A stretch of DNA of 64,000 nt from Psychromonas sp. MME1 (lineage in GTDB: Bacteria; Pseudomonadota; Gammaproteobacteria; Enterobacterales; Psychromonadaceae), in the NCBI RefSeq assembly GCF_041080865.1, contig NZ_CP160906.1, positions 3,061,629 through 3,125,628 on the forward strand. The letters are read 5' to 3'. The notes under the pieces were generated by a model that was not told the DNA's origin, ran no database searches, and saw nothing but the letters and a program-made list of their open reading frames with translations. Made by a program: the position numbers and the translations under genes. Of the stretch, positions 18,729-28,978 are shown piece after piece (the stretch's first letter is position 1; every line of letters begins with the position of its first letter).

Positions 18729-20027
18729 TTAACTATTTGCTGGTTTGCTACGCATTAAAATAGTGTAGCCGATAAGGCCTGAAATAATAGAGGCGATTAG
18801 TACTGCAACCTTGGCAATAATTTGTGATTCAGGATCAGAAAAGGCAAGGTCGGTAATAAATAGCGACATAGTAAAGCCCATCCCCGCTAGGAATCCGGCA
18901 CCAATAACATGTGTCCAGGTTACGCCTTTAGGCAGTTGTCCCCAATTGAGTATCGTCAATAATTTAGTAAATATCAGTATACCTAAAGGCTTACCAACGA
19001 TTAAACCTGCTGCGATACCGAGCACAATTGGATTTGATAACTGATCGAGCATGCTGCTATCGATGATAACACCTGCATTACCTAAGGCAAAAAATGGCAC
19101 GATAATTAATGTTGATAATGGATGTAGGGCTTCCTCTTTAAGTTGTAAAGGATTCGCGGCTTGAAAACTTAATAACTTGATTTTTTTAAGGGATTGGATC
19201 GCATGTTTAGATAAGGTGTCATCTTTATGATGGCGCTCAGTTTCTAAATCTTGTAATAACTTTTTAGTTTGCGAGAGATAGCTATCCATCGATATTTCTC
19301 GGCGAGAAGGTATAGTGAATGCGACGGCCACGCCTGCCACTGTTGCATGAACACCTGAGGCTAAAAAGCTTATCCATACAATCGACAAACCGATTGTGTA
19401 GTAGAAAATAGGGCTACGTACACCAATACGATTTGCGATCCCTAAAATAATGATCCCGACTAAACCGACGAGTAATTCGTTAACGAATATTTGCTCGGTG
19501 TAAAAGGCGGCAATCACTAACACCGCCATTAAATCATCCCCGATAGCAAGGGCAGATAAAAACAGCTTTAAAGTTAATGGGACACGACTACCAACGATCG
19601 CTAATACACCCAGTGCAAAAGCAATATCGGTTGCCATTGGTACACCCCAACCATTAGCAGAAGGGAGACCTGCGTTGAAAAAGTAGTAGATGCCTGCAGG
19701 AAGAAGTACGCCGCCCACTGCTGCAAATAAAGGTAGCGCTGCTTTTTGAAAGCTAGAAAGCTCACCATCTAATAATTCTCGTTTGATCTCTAAGCCAATA
19801 AAAAAGAAGAAAATGGCCATTAAAAATTCATTGGCAATTTTATGCAGATTGATCGCGTGTACTTTATCACTGAAACCCGTTGATACTTCCCATAGGGTGT
19901 TGTGCCAAAAGTGATGATAATTCTGTGGTGCTATATTCGCCCAAAAAAGAGCGATAGAGGCCGCGATAACTAATAATACACCGCCAGTTATTGGACTATG
20001 TAACCAGTGCCATTTATGTGAACTCAT
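18729..20027 (-). CDS. nhaA: Na+/H+ antiporter NhaA
   Basis: Inner-membrane Na+/H+ exchanger for sodium and alkaline pH tolerance. About eleven hydrophobic segments are present. Family marks are NEFLMAIFFFFIGLEIKREL, the aspartates in PMATDIAFALGV and LAIGDDLMAV, and VPFFALGNAGV. At 432 aa it is longer than the about 390-aa E. coli protein because of a charged cytoplasmic loop (about 250-290). Confidence 0.93.
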   Translation of the reverse strand: MSSHKWHWLHSPITGGVLLVIAASIALFWANIAPQNYHHFWHNTLWEVSTGFSDKVHAINLHKIANEFLMAIFFFFIGLEIKRELLDGELSSFQKAALPLFAAVGGVLLPAGIYYFFNAGLPSANGWGVPMATDIAFALGVLAIVGSRVPLTLKLFLSALAIGDDLMAVLVIAAFYTEQIFVNELLVGLVGIIILGIANRIGVRSPIFYYTIGLSIVWISFLASGVHATVAGVAVAFTIPSRREISMDSYLSQTKKLLQDLETERHHKDDTLSKHAIQSLKKIKLLSFQAANPLQLKEEALHPLSTLIIVPFFALGNAGVIIDSSMLDQLSNPIVLGIAAGLIVGKPLGILIFTKLLTILNWGQLPKGVTWTHVIGAGFLAGMGFTMSLFITDLAFSDPESQIIAKVAVLIASIISGLIGYTILMRSKPANS

Positions 20028-20362
20028 TGATGCTCCTAAAAATAAAAAATGTTCTTTCTATGTAAAATAATAGATAGAAAAACAAAATCGTGAACTGCTT
20101 CTCATTTATAATCTACAAGGTTTTTTCTTAAAAAAGAAGCAAAATCGTGACATTTTAAGTCGTTATATTATTTTGCCTTGTAAAGTATTATAGTTATGTA
20201 ATGCATTTTGGTGTTTTATACTCTTGCAATTTTGAGATGCAAAGTCAGCAAGAAAAGCGTGTCAGTGTGCTAGGCATAACGTTAAAGTATAGATATGTTA
20301 TAGCAATAGAGATTGAACTGGGTATATTTGTTGTTTTTTTGAGCTCATCATTTGGAAATGCT
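20028..20362. other. intergenic region between nhaA and DUF945 gene
   Basis: About 335 AT-rich bases with the two divergent promoters expected here. An 11-bp direct repeat CAAAATCGTGA occurs at 20083-20093 and 20140-20150 and may be a regulator site. No gene is supported; the coding frame is open from 20201 but lacks family similarity before the signal-anchor at 20363. Confidence 0.4.
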
Positions 20363-21574
20363 ATGAAAAAGTTAATATTGGGTATTGCTGCCATTTTTTT
20401 ATTGCTTCTCACGGGCATCTACTGGGTCGGCGTTGTCGCGGAAAGAGAAACCGTGAAAATGTTTGCGTTGAAGCAGCAACCGGGCAGCGAAAGTAAGTTA
20501 ATTCGTTACCATCGAGGTTTTTTTACGGCAACCTCTGAAAGTGAAGTGAAAATGGTCCTTGATGATGGTCAAGATATTGTATTTCATATTTTCAGCAGTA
20601 TTCAGCACTACCCCTATAAGGCGTTGATAAAAAACAAGCTAGTGGTTAAAGATGAACTGTTAAATAATAAAGTGGTTAGTTACTTTGGTCGTGAAGATTG
20701 GTTGGTGTCAGAGGATGAAATTGACCTTTTTGGACAGTTAAGTGGTCGCTTAATGGTCCCTTCTGGACGTTTTGAGAGTACCTCCGAGCTGTTTTTAAGC
20801 CAACCATTACAGCTTGATTATCAGTTTAACCTAGACGATTATTCGGGCACGGTTGATGTGATATTAGAGGGGCTGGAGTCGCGCGGTCAAGATACAGGTG
20901 TTACGTTCAGTGAAGTTAAATTCCATTCTAATTTCAACCTATTAGAGAAAGATGATGAATATGAATACCTTGTGGAAATCGCTAAGATGACTGCTAAACA
21001 GGCGCATCGAGTGATTCGTGTTGAAGAGATTAAATGGCAAGGAAAGAGTTATCTGAGTGACAAGGGTGAAAATATAAATAGCGACAATGAATTGTCTATG
21101 GGACGCTATCAAATAGGGCAAGATAATTCACATTTATTTACCGATAGCCGTATAAAAATAAATGTAAAAGGTTTATCTGCTGCTGCCTTTGAGCGCTTAA
21201 CTCATGACCGAGTCAGTGAGCAGGACATTGCGCGAACCCTTTCTGATCTATTTGCCTATGGGGTGCAGTTAACAATCGCAGACTTATCCTCGCAGACCCC
21301 GTGGGGAGCGATTGATGGTGGTTTAGATCTAACCTTGCAAGAGGGGGCTGTATTAACGGAAGTGCTAGGTAATCCCTTTATGCTATTAGATTATGTTACG
21401 GGATCTATAAATCTACAATTACCCGAAAAGATCTTGCAACAGAGTGACTTAAAGCCACTGCTACGAGCAGCTTTACAGGCAGGTTTCTTGCGAGAAGAGG
21501 GGCAATCACTGCATTTTCAGACGCAGTTGCAGCTAGGTGAATTAACCGTTAATGGCCATAATATTCCCCTCTAG
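20363..21574 (+). CDS. DUF945 (YdgA-like) protein
   Basis: 403 aa from ATG 20363, which starts a clear signal-anchor (MKKLILGIAAIFLLLLTGIY), with GGAAA in front. The rest is a long periplasmic beta-rich domain with features of the DUF945/YdgA family (YHRGFFTATSES near residue 50). Function unknown. It is convergent with ycbL. Confidence 0.75.
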   Translation: MKKLILGIAAIFLLLLTGIYWVGVVAERETVKMFALKQQPGSESKLIRYHRGFFTATSESEVKMVLDDGQDIVFHIFSSIQHYPYKALIKNKLVVKDELLNNKVVSYFGREDWLVSEDEIDLFGQLSGRLMVPSGRFESTSELFLSQPLQLDYQFNLDDYSGTVDVILEGLESRGQDTGVTFSEVKFHSNFNLLEKDDEYEYLVEIAKMTAKQAHRVIRVEEIKWQGKSYLSDKGENINSDNELSMGRYQIGQDNSHLFTDSRIKINVKGLSAAAFERLTHDRVSEQDIARTLSDLFAYGVQLTIADLSSQTPWGAIDGGLDLTLQEGAVLTEVLGNPFMLLDYVTGSINLQLPEKILQQSDLKPLLRAALQAGFLREEGQSLHFQTQLQLGELTVNGHNIPL

Positions 21575-21583
21575 CAGTTATTG

Positions 21584-21605
21584 GCCGCCATTAGGCGGCT
21601 AATGG
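21584..21605. terminator. hairpin between convergent genes
   Basis: GCCGCC-ATTA-GGCGGC, with an alternative stem CCATTAG-GCGG-CTAATGG. It lies between the DUF945 gene and the convergent ycbL. Probably a terminator without a strong T-run. Confidence 0.5.
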
Positions 21606-21607
21606 CT

Positions 21608-22237
21608 TTAGCGTAAAAAAGGGTTCAACGCCTTCTCTTTTCCTATCGTTGTTGTTGGACCATGCCCTGGATAAACAATGGTTTCTGATGGCAGTGTGAG
21701 TAACTTTTCTTTGATGCCCGTAATCAGTTGGAATTGATTGCCACGTGGGAAATCAAAACGTCCAATACCGCCGTTAAAGAGGATATCACCAACAATGATC
21801 TGTCCACTTTGTTGATCTAATAGGGCGATATGACCGGGTGTATGTCCGGGTATGTGCAGGACTTTTAATTTGATATTACCGACTTCGACGAGGTCATTCT
21901 CTGCTAGCCATTGGTCGGGAGTGAAGCTAGCCGTATTGGGAAAACCGAAGCGCTGACTTTGTGCTTCTAATTGATCCAACCAGAAGGCATCTTCCTTTTG
22001 TGGGCCAATAACTGGAATATTAAGCGATTTAGCAACCGCTTGTGTGCCACCAACATGGTCTAAATGACCATGAGTTAAGATGACTTTGGTTACGGTCACG
22101 CCCTGTGCGGCTACAATATCCAAAATATGTTGTTGATCGCCTCCTGGGTCAACAATGGCAGCTTGCTTTGTCTCTTCACAAATCACCAAACTACAGTTTT
22201 GTTCATAGGGGGTAACGGGGATCACAATGATTTTCAT
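21608..22237 (-). CDS. ycbL: MBL-fold hydrolase, YcbL/glyoxalase II-like
   Basis: Metallo-beta-lactamase-fold hydrolase of 209 aa. Metal ligands are seen in THGHLDH (HxHxDH), HIPGHTPGH, GDILF and YPGHGP. The length and compact C-terminus fit YcbL, a glyoxalase II-like enzyme, better than GloB. It lies 28 bp downstream of leuA on the same strand and may be co-transcribed. Confidence 0.82.
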   Translation of the reverse strand: MKIIVIPVTPYEQNCSLVICEETKQAAIVDPGGDQQHILDIVAAQGVTVTKVILTHGHLDHVGGTQAVAKSLNIPVIGPQKEDAFWLDQLEAQSQRFGFPNTASFTPDQWLAENDLVEVGNIKLKVLHIPGHTPGHIALLDQQSGQIIVGDILFNGGIGRFDFPRGNQFQLITGIKEKLLTLPSETIVYPGHGPTTTIGKEKALNPFLR

Positions 22238-22265
22238 AATTTATCACTCTAAATAGCACAAGCTT

Positions 22266-23822
22266 CTAAACTTGCTCTGTTTGTAAACGTTGTTTTTTAT
22301 CTTCGACAGCTTTCGCTAAATGAATATGATTCATCACATGCACCATGGCTTTCGCTGATGATTCAATAATATCCGTCGATAAACCGATACCATGGAATTT
22401 CTGCCCATTATAAGTTGCCACAATATCCACTTGCCCAAGCGCATCTTCACCATCACCCTTTGAGCTGATGTGGTAATCTAACATGTGAATATCTAAATCA
22501 GAAATGCGCATCAAACACTGGTAAGCCGCATCGATTGGGCCATTGCCCGTCGCCGCTTCGATAACTTGTTTTTGATCGCCAATGGTCATTTTTACGGTGG
22601 CTGTCGCCGTTGCATCACTGCCAGATAAGACGCTAATATGGTTTAATTTGTAATATTCAGGCTCAATATTTACCTTACTGAAAAAGAGTAACGCTTCCAA
22701 GTCGTAGTCAAATACTTGTCCTTTTTTATCGGCAAGCGCTAAAAAGCTATTATATAGCTCTTCTAAATCATAATCGCTATCTCGATATCCAAGTGCCTGC
22801 ATGCGATGTTGAATGACATGACGCCCAGAGCGTGAAGTTAAATTTAATTTATTGGTTAGCAAGCCAACACTCTCTGGGGTGATGATCTCATAGGTGTTTT
22901 GAGATTTTAGGACGCCATCTTGATGGATACCTGAAGAGTGTGCAAAGGCATTCGCCCCTACAATCGCTTTATTCGCTTGAATCGGCATATTACATAATTG
23001 GCTGACTAATTGGCTGGTACGTGAAATTTCAATGGGTTTAATATTGGTCGTTAAACCGAGTTTACTTTTACGTGTTGCTAAAATCATTGCCACTTCTTCA
23101 AGTGAACAGTTACCTGCACGTTCGCCAATGCCATTCATTGTACATTCAATTTGTCGAGCGCCTTTTTCTACGGCGGTAATCGAGTTGGCAACGGAGAGAC
23201 CTAAATCATCGTGACAATGGACCGAGATAACTGCTTTATCAATGTTTGGTACGCGATTAAATAAGGTTTCAATGATCCCGCCAAACTCACTAGGAATAGT
23301 GTAGCCAACGGTATCGGGAATATTCACTGTCTTTGCGCCAGCATTGATTGCCGCTTCCACCATGCGGCATAAATTATCAATCGGTGTACGCCCTGCATCT
23401 TCACAGGAAAACTCAACATCATCGGTAAATTTTCGTGCATACTTTACTGCATTCACGGCCATCTCTAGGACATCATCAAAGGACCGTTTTAATTTGCTCT
23501 CTACGTGTATCGTTGAGGTAGAAATAAAAGTATGAATACGGAATGCTTCAGCGACGCTTAATGCTTGTGCGGCTGCATCGATATCCTTAGTAAGTGCGCG
23601 TGATAATGCACAAACGCGACTATTTTTGATCTCTTTGGCAATGGTTTGTACCGATTTAAAATCACCAGGTGAAGAGATCGGGAAACCGACTTCCATAATA
23701 TCTACACCTAAACGTTCGAGAGCAAATGCAATTTGTAGTTTTTCTTTTACGGTAAGGCTCGCGCTTAATGCTTGTTCGCCATCGCGCAACGTCGTGTCAA
23801 AAATAAGAACTTGATTGGACAT
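22266..23822 (-). CDS. leuA: 2-isopropylmalate synthase
   Basis: LeuA condenses acetyl-CoA with 2-oxoisovalerate, the first committed step of leucine synthesis. The N-terminal HMGL-like domain has [28 protein letters not shown], and the metal-binding [13 protein letters not shown]; the C-terminal LeuA regulatory domain (about 390-515) gives leucine feedback. 518 aa is full length. leuB, C and D do not follow; ycbL does, so the leu operon is split. Upstream lie a leader peptide and attenuator. Confidence 0.95.
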   Translation of the reverse strand: MSNQVLIFDTTLRDGEQALSASLTVKEKLQIAFALERLGVDIMEVGFPISSPGDFKSVQTIAKEIKNSRVCALSRALTKDIDAAAQALSVAEAFRIHTFISTSTIHVESKLKRSFDDVLEMAVNAVKYARKFTDDVEFSCEDAGRTPIDNLCRMVEAAINAGAKTVNIPDTVGYTIPSEFGGIIETLFNRVPNIDKAVISVHCHDDLGLSVANSITAVEKGARQIECTMNGIGERAGNCSLEEVAMILATRKSKLGLTTNIKPIEISRTSQLVSQLCNMPIQANKAIVGANAFAHSSGIHQDGVLKSQNTYEIITPESVGLLTNKLNLTSRSGRHVIQHRMQALGYRDSDYDLEELYNSFLALADKKGQVFDYDLEALLFFSKVNIEPEYYKLNHISVLSGSDATATATVKMTIGDQKQVIEAATGNGPIDAAYQCLMRISDLDIHMLDYHISSKGDGEDALGQVDIVATYNGQKFHGIGLSTDIIESSAKAMVHVMNHIHLAKAVEDKKQRLQTEQV

Positions 23823-23865
23823 AGGAAATCTCTCTTGTTTAGCTGTAAAATTTATACGTAGGTAT

Positions 23866-23891
23866 AAAAAAACCCGCGCAAGGCACGGGTT
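23866..23891 (-). terminator. leu attenuator
   Basis: On the minus strand, AACCCGTGC-CTT-GCGCGGGTT followed by seven T, located between leuL and leuA. Position and shape fit the transcription attenuator of a leucine leader. Confidence 0.85.
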
Positions 23892-23909
23892 TTGGAGTTC
23901 TAATTGATC

Positions 23910-23984
23910 TTATTCAGACTCCCGCCACCCGCATGCATTGAGCATCAGCAGTATCGTTGGCAGGCGTAAAAATATCGTTTTCAT
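23910..23984 (-). CDS. leuL: leu operon leader peptide
   Basis: A 24-codon ORF just upstream of the attenuator, beginning MKTIFLRLPTILLML. Five of its first 15 codons are leucine (TTA, CTG, CTG, CTG, CTC), and the stop lies 18 bases before the terminator stem. This fits ribosome-mediated attenuation: leucine starvation stalls translation and lets leuA be transcribed. It is too short to be found by ordinary gene callers. Confidence 0.8.
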   Translation of the reverse strand: MKTIFLRLPTILLMLNACGWRESE

Positions 23985-24179
23985 CAATTAATCTCAAAAT
24001 ATTTATTTGTGCTTAAATTAATACCGTTTTTTAACAAATGCGTCAAGCAATAGTTGCCTTTATTGCTAGGTGGTTACATTGTTCATACAAATTGATAACA
24101 TGGTAGCTAGGCATCTTACTCGTCAGTTTATTGAGTAAGGTTGCGAGTATTAATTGTTGCTAATTGAAAAGAGGGATTA

Positions 24180-24626
24180 ATGAAGGATTATAAAAAGCCA
24201 CAGCCTGAAGCGTTACGCGAGCAGTTAACGGAATTGCAATTTTCGGTTACTCAAGAAGAGGGCACAGAGCCACCATTTCGCAATAGTTACTGGGACCATC
24301 ATGGAAAAGGAATTTATGTCGATATTGTTTCTGGCGAGCCATTATTTAGCTCCCTTGATAAATTCGATGCCCATTGTGGTTGGCCGAGTTTTAGTCAGCC
24401 ATTGCCAAAAACGCATTTAATTGAAAAAGTCGACAATAAACTATTTTCTACCCGCACAGAAGTGCGTAGTTTGCATGCAGATTCTCATTTAGGGCATGTT
24501 TTTAATGATGGCCCCGCGCCGACAGGATTACGTTACTGTATTAACTCAGCCGCTTTACGTTTTATACCATTCGCTGAAATGGAGGAGCAAGGGTATCAAG
24601 ATCTATTAGTTATTTTTGACCAATAA
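24180..24626 (+). CDS. msrB: peptide-methionine (R)-S-oxide reductase
   Basis: MsrB reduces methionine-R-sulfoxide in oxidised proteins. Signatures [25 protein letters not shown] and the catalytic cysteine in [13 protein letters not shown] are present; 148 aa is full length. The paired zinc CXXC motifs of many MsrB proteins are absent, as in one known subgroup. Its 3' end overlaps the convergent GNAT gene by 21 bp. Confidence 0.93.
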   Translation: MKDYKKPQPEALREQLTELQFSVTQEEGTEPPFRNSYWDHHGKGIYVDIVSGEPLFSSLDKFDAHCGWPSFSQPLPKTHLIEKVDNKLFSTRTEVRSLHADSHLGHVFNDGPAPTGLRYCINSAALRFIPFAEMEEQGYQDLLVIFDQ

Positions 24627-25028
24627 TTGCAACCTGTTTTTCTTATTATAGATGGCAAACTTATCACGAACTTGCTGTGGCGATCTCTCTTTGGTTACAA
24701 GAGTAAAACCAAGCTTATTGTAAAAAGGGGTGAGATGGGTGTATGAAAAACAGTAAATGGGCTGCGTTTGTAATGCTAATACGAGCTTAAGTAATTGTGT
24801 TGCATAGCCTTGTCTTTGATAATCGTGATGACAAACTACGCCGGTTAATAATAAATAGCTATCAATCGGCACGACCTTGGCACTACAAATAATCTCTTTA
24901 AATTGTAAAACAAACACAGACTCATTGTTGCTGGCGACCCCTTTTTTATAAAATTGTTTATAAAAAAGGTTAACCCAAGGGTATTTAATTTTATCCACAA
25001 TAACAAACTGTAATTCGCTTCTATCCAC
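24606..25028 (-). CDS. GNAT-family N-acetyltransferase
   Basis: A single GNAT domain with the acetyl-CoA loop [16 protein letters not shown] and the C-terminal FYNKLGF. GTG 25028 is preferred as start because AAGGAG lies five bases ahead and it leaves 73 bp for promoters facing murB. Starting at ATG 25097 or 25100 would place the two divergent start codons side by side. Substrate unknown. Confidence 0.72.
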   Translation of the reverse strand: MDRSELQFVIVDKIKYPWVNLFYKQFYKKGVASNNESVFVLQFKEIICSAKVVPIDSYLLLTGVVCHHDYQRQGYATQLLKLVLALQTQPIYCFSYTHLTPFYNKLGFTLVTKERSPQQVRDKFAIYNKKNRLQLLVKNN

Positions 25029-25101
25029 AGAAACTCCTTTATTTTTTGTTTCATCATATGAATCAGGTAAACTATTGCTATCAAAAATATAGGGCATCAT
25101 T

Positions 25102-26157
25102 ATGATTGAACGCAATACCTCTCTGAAGGCTTTTAACACCTTCGCTGTTGAAGCGCAAACGCAGACGCTATTTCATTTTTACAATAGTGGACAGGTCAAT
25201 GAGTTATTATCGCTTGTTAAAGCAGCACAACAAAGCAACCAACCCATTTTAATTTTAGGCGCGGGTAGTAATATTTTGTTCTGTGATGATTTTGACGGTT
25301 TAGTCATTAAAGTCGAATTAAAAGGTATTGCGATTCGTGAATCTGAAGATGCCTATTACTTACAAGTCGCAGCCGGTGAAAATTGGCATCAATTAGTGAG
25401 TAACTGCATTGAGCAGGGGATCGATGGACTGGAAAATTTAGCGCTCATTCCCGGCGTGGTCGGTGCGGCACCCGTACAAAATATTGGTGCCTATGGCGTG
25501 GAGTTTAAAGATTTTTGTGAGTCTGTTGAATACCTTGATTTGGATTCTGGTGAGTTTATCACATTGTCAGCAGCGCAATGTCTATTTGCTTATCGTGATA
25601 GCATCTTTAAAAGCGCGGCAATGCACAATGCGTTGATCACCCAAGTCACGATGAAATTAAACAAAGCGTGGTATGCACATAGCCGTTATGGCGTTTTAAA
25701 CGATTTAGATGCCAATACTCCAGTGACTGCAAAGCAGATTTTTCAGTCAGTTTGCGATGCGCGCAATCAAAAATTACCCGATCCTGAGTTACTAGGTAAT
25801 GCTGGCAGTTTCTTTAAAAACCCCGTCGTCACTCAACAGCAAGCCAACCATTTACTCAGTATATATCCCGCCATGCCCCATTATCCACAAGCAAACGGAG
25901 AAGTGAAACTCGCTGCAGGGTGGTTGATTGAACAGGCCGGTTTGAAAGGAACGCAGGTAGGAGGGGCTGCCGTTCATCAGTTACAAGCATTAGTGCTTAT
26001 TAATAAAGATAACGCATCGGCGCAGGATGTTATCCAGCTGGCGGAGTTGGTACGTGCAAAGGTTGAAGACTTATTCAATGTTAGTTTACAGCATGAGGTG
26101 CGTTTTATTGGTAAGCGGGGCGAGACAAATCTACAGCAGGTACTCAATCATGTCTGA
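25102..26157 (+). CDS. murB: UDP-N-acetylenolpyruvoylglucosamine reductase
   Basis: MurB, the FAD-dependent reductase making UDP-MurNAc for peptidoglycan. FAD-binding ILGAGSNILF, LALIPGVVGAAPVQNIGAYG, FAYRDSIFK, the catalytic serine in NAGSFFKNP and WLIEQAGLKG are all visible. 351 aa is full length (type I MurB). It overlaps birA by 8 bp, forming the classic murB-birA operon. Confidence 0.95.
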   Translation: MIERNTSLKAFNTFAVEAQTQTLFHFYNSGQVNELLSLVKAAQQSNQPILILGAGSNILFCDDFDGLVIKVELKGIAIRESEDAYYLQVAAGENWHQLVSNCIEQGIDGLENLALIPGVVGAAPVQNIGAYGVEFKDFCESVEYLDLDSGEFITLSAAQCLFAYRDSIFKSAAMHNALITQVTMKLNKAWYAHSRYGVLNDLDANTPVTAKQIFQSVCDARNQKLPDPELLGNAGSFFKNPVVTQQQANHLLSIYPAMPHYPQANGEVKLAAGWLIEQAGLKGTQVGGAAVHQLQALVLINKDNASAQDVIQLAELVRAKVEDLFNVSLQHEVRFIGKRGETNLQQVLNHV

Positions 26158-27118
26158 GCTTAACGAGCAAGGTAATGCACTGCTAAAATTATTGGCCGAT
26201 GGCGAGTTTCATTCTGGAGAAAAAATCGGTGCGTTATTGGGTGTTTCCCGCACATCCGTAAATAACTATATCAAGGCGCTACAAGAGATTGGCTTAGATA
26301 TTTATAAAGTTACAGGAAAGGGCTATCGTAGTGCCGTGGCGATTGAATTGTTAGATGAGCAAAAAATCAAGCAGCTTAGCAATACGAATCATGTGCATGT
26401 CGAGCAGATTTTAGACTCGACGAATCAATGGCTGTTAGATCGTATTGACAAGATCGACAATGGACAAACGTGCATCAGTGAATATCAACTTGCCGGACGA
26501 GGCCGACGTGGACGCACTTGGGTATCTCCCTTTGCATCGCATCTCTATTTCTCTCTATATTGGCGCTTTGATGCCGGAATCGAAAAAATTTCGGGTCTCA
26601 GTTTGCTGGTGGGCATTGCAACCGTTAATGCCTTAGAGAAAATGGGTATACATGGCGTTAGTTTGAAATGGCCCAATGATCTCTATTATCAAGGCAAAAA
26701 ATTAGCAGGCATCCTAATTGAGCTAAAGGCACAGGCTACCGCTGCTTGCCACTGTGTAATTGGGATTGGCATTAACGTGCGTATGCCTCCAGAGCAAGCC
26801 AAGCTGATTGATCAACCTTGGATCGATTTAACCAGCATAAGTGCGCAAGCAATCGATAGAGATCAGTTGAGTGCTACCCTGATCAATGAATTACAGCAGC
26901 TATTGAGTGATTATGAGCAAAGCGGCTTAACGCCCTATATTAAACGTTGGTTTGAGTTAGATTGTTTTTTAAACAAAAGTGTCAATTTACTTATTGGTGA
27001 ACAGGTAAAAACGGGAATTTGTCGAGGAATTAACCCGAGTGGTGCCTTATTGTTAGAGCATAATGGAGAAATTGAACCTTTCATTGGTGGTGAAATATCA
27101 TTACGTTTAGCGGATTAG
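26150..27118 (+). CDS. birA: biotin-protein ligase / biotin operon repressor
   Basis: Bifunctional BirA: N-terminal winged helix (about 1-60, GVSRTSVNNYIKALQ), then the ligase domain with GRGRRGRTWVSP, LKWPNDLYYQGKKLAGILIE, and a C-terminal SH3-like domain. It biotinylates the AccB carrier protein and represses bio genes. ATG 26150 lies inside the last codons of murB; 322 aa fits the family. The same order murB-birA before the tRNA operon is known in E. coli. Confidence 0.93.
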   Translation: MSELNEQGNALLKLLADGEFHSGEKIGALLGVSRTSVNNYIKALQEIGLDIYKVTGKGYRSAVAIELLDEQKIKQLSNTNHVHVEQILDSTNQWLLDRIDKIDNGQTCISEYQLAGRGRRGRTWVSPFASHLYFSLYWRFDAGIEKISGLSLLVGIATVNALEKMGIHGVSLKWPNDLYYQGKKLAGILIELKAQATAACHCVIGIGINVRMPPEQAKLIDQPWIDLTSISAQAIDRDQLSATLINELQQLLSDYEQSGLTPYIKRWFELDCFLNKSVNLLIGEQVKTGICRGINPSGALLLEHNGEIEPFIGGEISLRLAD

Positions 27119-27211
27119 GTGTCACTAAAGCCATCAAGCAAACAAAAAAACAGCAACTTGTTTTGTTTTTGAGCAATCAAACAATAAATTGCTTTTTTTC
27201 TTAATAAACAC

Positions 27212-27240
27212 TTGCAAGGTGAAATCAATTTCTCTATTAT
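27212..27240 (+). promoter_or_regulatory. sigma-70 promoter of the tRNA operon
   Basis: TTGCAA, 17-base spacer, TATTAT, followed by a GC-rich start region (TCGCACC) as seen in stringently controlled stable-RNA promoters. It lies 19 bases before tRNA-Thr. Confidence 0.7.
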
Positions 27241-27258
27241 TCGCACCACTTAGACGGC

Positions 27259-27334
<76 letters not shown>

Positions 27335-27344
27335 TTTAAGTCTA

Positions 27345-27428
<84 letters not shown>

Positions 27429-27506
27429 TATTTTCTCTCACTTGCCACAGTGAGTTTAGTAACTAACAATGCCGATGCATTGTTTTTTGCTATAAGATGC
27501 ATCTTA

Positions 27507-27583
<77 letters not shown>

Positions 27584-27590
<7 letters not shown>

Positions 27591-28072
27591 TTGAAGATGG
27601 AACTTCCGATGTTCTCTATGTACCTAAAAACTCAGAAGATTTTACCAGCCGCGTGTTTGCTAAATACAATGTTCGTCAATATAATGATGTTTTTGCAATA
27701 GATAACTGGCGAAGCGAATTTGCAGGGCCGATGTTTAATGAACTTGATACGGTAGGATTGTATCAAGGGAAAGGTGCAGGCACCCCTAAACTTGGGGTTG
27801 GAGTTGATCTTATAGGGGATGCTAAGGGGATTGATTTAAGTCGATGGCAACAACAGGAGTTAGCTGTTGAAGGAACAATAAATACCTTTAGCCGTACGAC
27901 TAGATATTCTGATGGTTCTACATTGCCATCGCAATGTATTTCCTATGATCTAAAAATAAACAACGTTGGCTCACCTACAACAGGCGAAAATGTGCGTATT
28001 AATTACAATTTTGGTCAGATGAAGTTGGGAATGCCTTCCCCGATTGAGTTAGTTATGCCCTGGAAATTTTAA
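27584..28072 (+). pseudogene. 5'-truncated island gene reading out of tRNA-Gly
   Basis: The frame is open from inside the tRNA gene to 28072 without a proper start, so this is the 3' part of a gene cut at the att site; the first internal ATG is 27653. The remaining protein is polar and Gly/Thr-rich (GLYQGKGAGTPKLGVGVDL, then QCISYDLKINNV) with no family I recognise. Its stop overlaps the next start as TAATG, suggesting a coupled pair. It could be the end of a toxin-type protein followed by its immunity gene, but this is only inferred from layout. Confidence 0.55.
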
Positions 28073-28752
28073 TGTTTAAAAAATTAATTACTTTTGTCTT
28101 TTGTTTGTTTTTACTCCCTGTTGCTATTGGGAGTGAAAGTGATGTGATAAAGCATATTGATAATCTTCTGAATGATTATCAAAAGAGAGATTGTGAGGGT
28201 TACTATGGCGAATGGTATGCACCAGATTATGCTGACTGTCAAAATCTTTATTTTGCGTTTAAAAACAGCATTGGAGTTTCGACAATACAGTGGGATTCAC
28301 AGCAAAAAGCTAAATTGCTTGAGCGTCTGTGGCATTCTAATTCCGCTTTATTAGCAGAAAATAGATTATTTAGAACAAGGCTGGCAGCATCCATCGCTAA
28401 ACTCCCTGAAGAGCAGAGGGGCTATCTTACAAATGAAGAGCTTGAAAAGTTGGCGTTTAAGCAACTTATGAATACACCAACCTATATTAGATACGATTCT
28501 ATTTATATTTTGGGTGATTTGGGTAAAAGAAGCTATTTAGATGTTCTGATACGTCTAGCAATTGAAAACCAAGATGGCGCTGGTTCTGTAGCCGTTACAT
28601 CAATCAATCGTATTATTCCTGATAGAAGAGAATTACGGCCGATCTTGTGGGATATTCGTGGTCAGACAAAAGATATAAAATTTTCAAAATGGCTTGATAA
28701 GTATATGAGCAAAAGAGGAGGCTGGCAAATGAAAGAGGCTGGACATCCATAA
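28072..28752 (+). CDS. secreted helical-repeat protein, possible immunity factor
   Basis: 226 residues with a cleavable signal peptide (VFCFLFLLPVAIGS), then alpha-helical sequence resembling HEAT/PBS repeats (NTPTYIRYDSIYILGDLG, SYLDVLIRLAIEN). Coupled to the truncated gene in front by a one-base overlap. The last few codons (EAGHP and stop) come from the 82-bp RAYT leader repeat, so the original C-terminus may have been replaced. Function not known. Confidence 0.6.
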   Translation: MFKKLITFVFCLFLLPVAIGSESDVIKHIDNLLNDYQKRDCEGYYGEWYAPDYADCQNLYFAFKNSIGVSTIQWDSQQKAKLLERLWHSNSALLAENRLFRTRLAASIAKLPEEQRGYLTNEELEKLAFKQLMNTPTYIRYDSIYILGDLGKRSYLDVLIRLAIENQDGAGSVAVTSINRIIPDRRELRPILWDIRGQTKDIKFSKWLDKYMSKRGGWQMKEAGHP

Positions 28753-28822
28753 ACTTTGACTTGTTTAAAAGCGAGCTCTACCTTTTAGTTATGCATGCAT
28801 TTTGCATTGCTAGGAGGTAGTT
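28741..28822 (+). repeat. 82-bp RAYT leader repeat, copy 1
   Basis: Begins GGACATCCATAAACTTTGAC and ends with the ribosome site TAGGAGGTAGTT before a RAYT start codon. The same 82 bp precede RAYT starts at 28967 and 42933. Confidence 0.8.
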
Positions 28823-28978
28823 ATGACCCAGTCTCGCCAATCGCAAATTTCCCTTATCGACACCCCTTATTATCACTGTATTTCCCGCTGTGTTCGCCGT
28901 GCATTTTTGTGCGGTGAAGATAAATTTACTGGGCAGAGTTTCAGTCACCGTCGGCTGAAAAAGGATGGACATCCATAA
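28823..28978 (+). pseudogene. truncated RAYT transposase copy
   Basis: The first 45 codons of a REP-associated tyrosine transposase ([19 protein letters not shown]), then an abrupt change (RLKKDGHP) into the next leader repeat. Result of a 226-bp tandem partial duplication of leader plus gene start. Confidence 0.8.
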
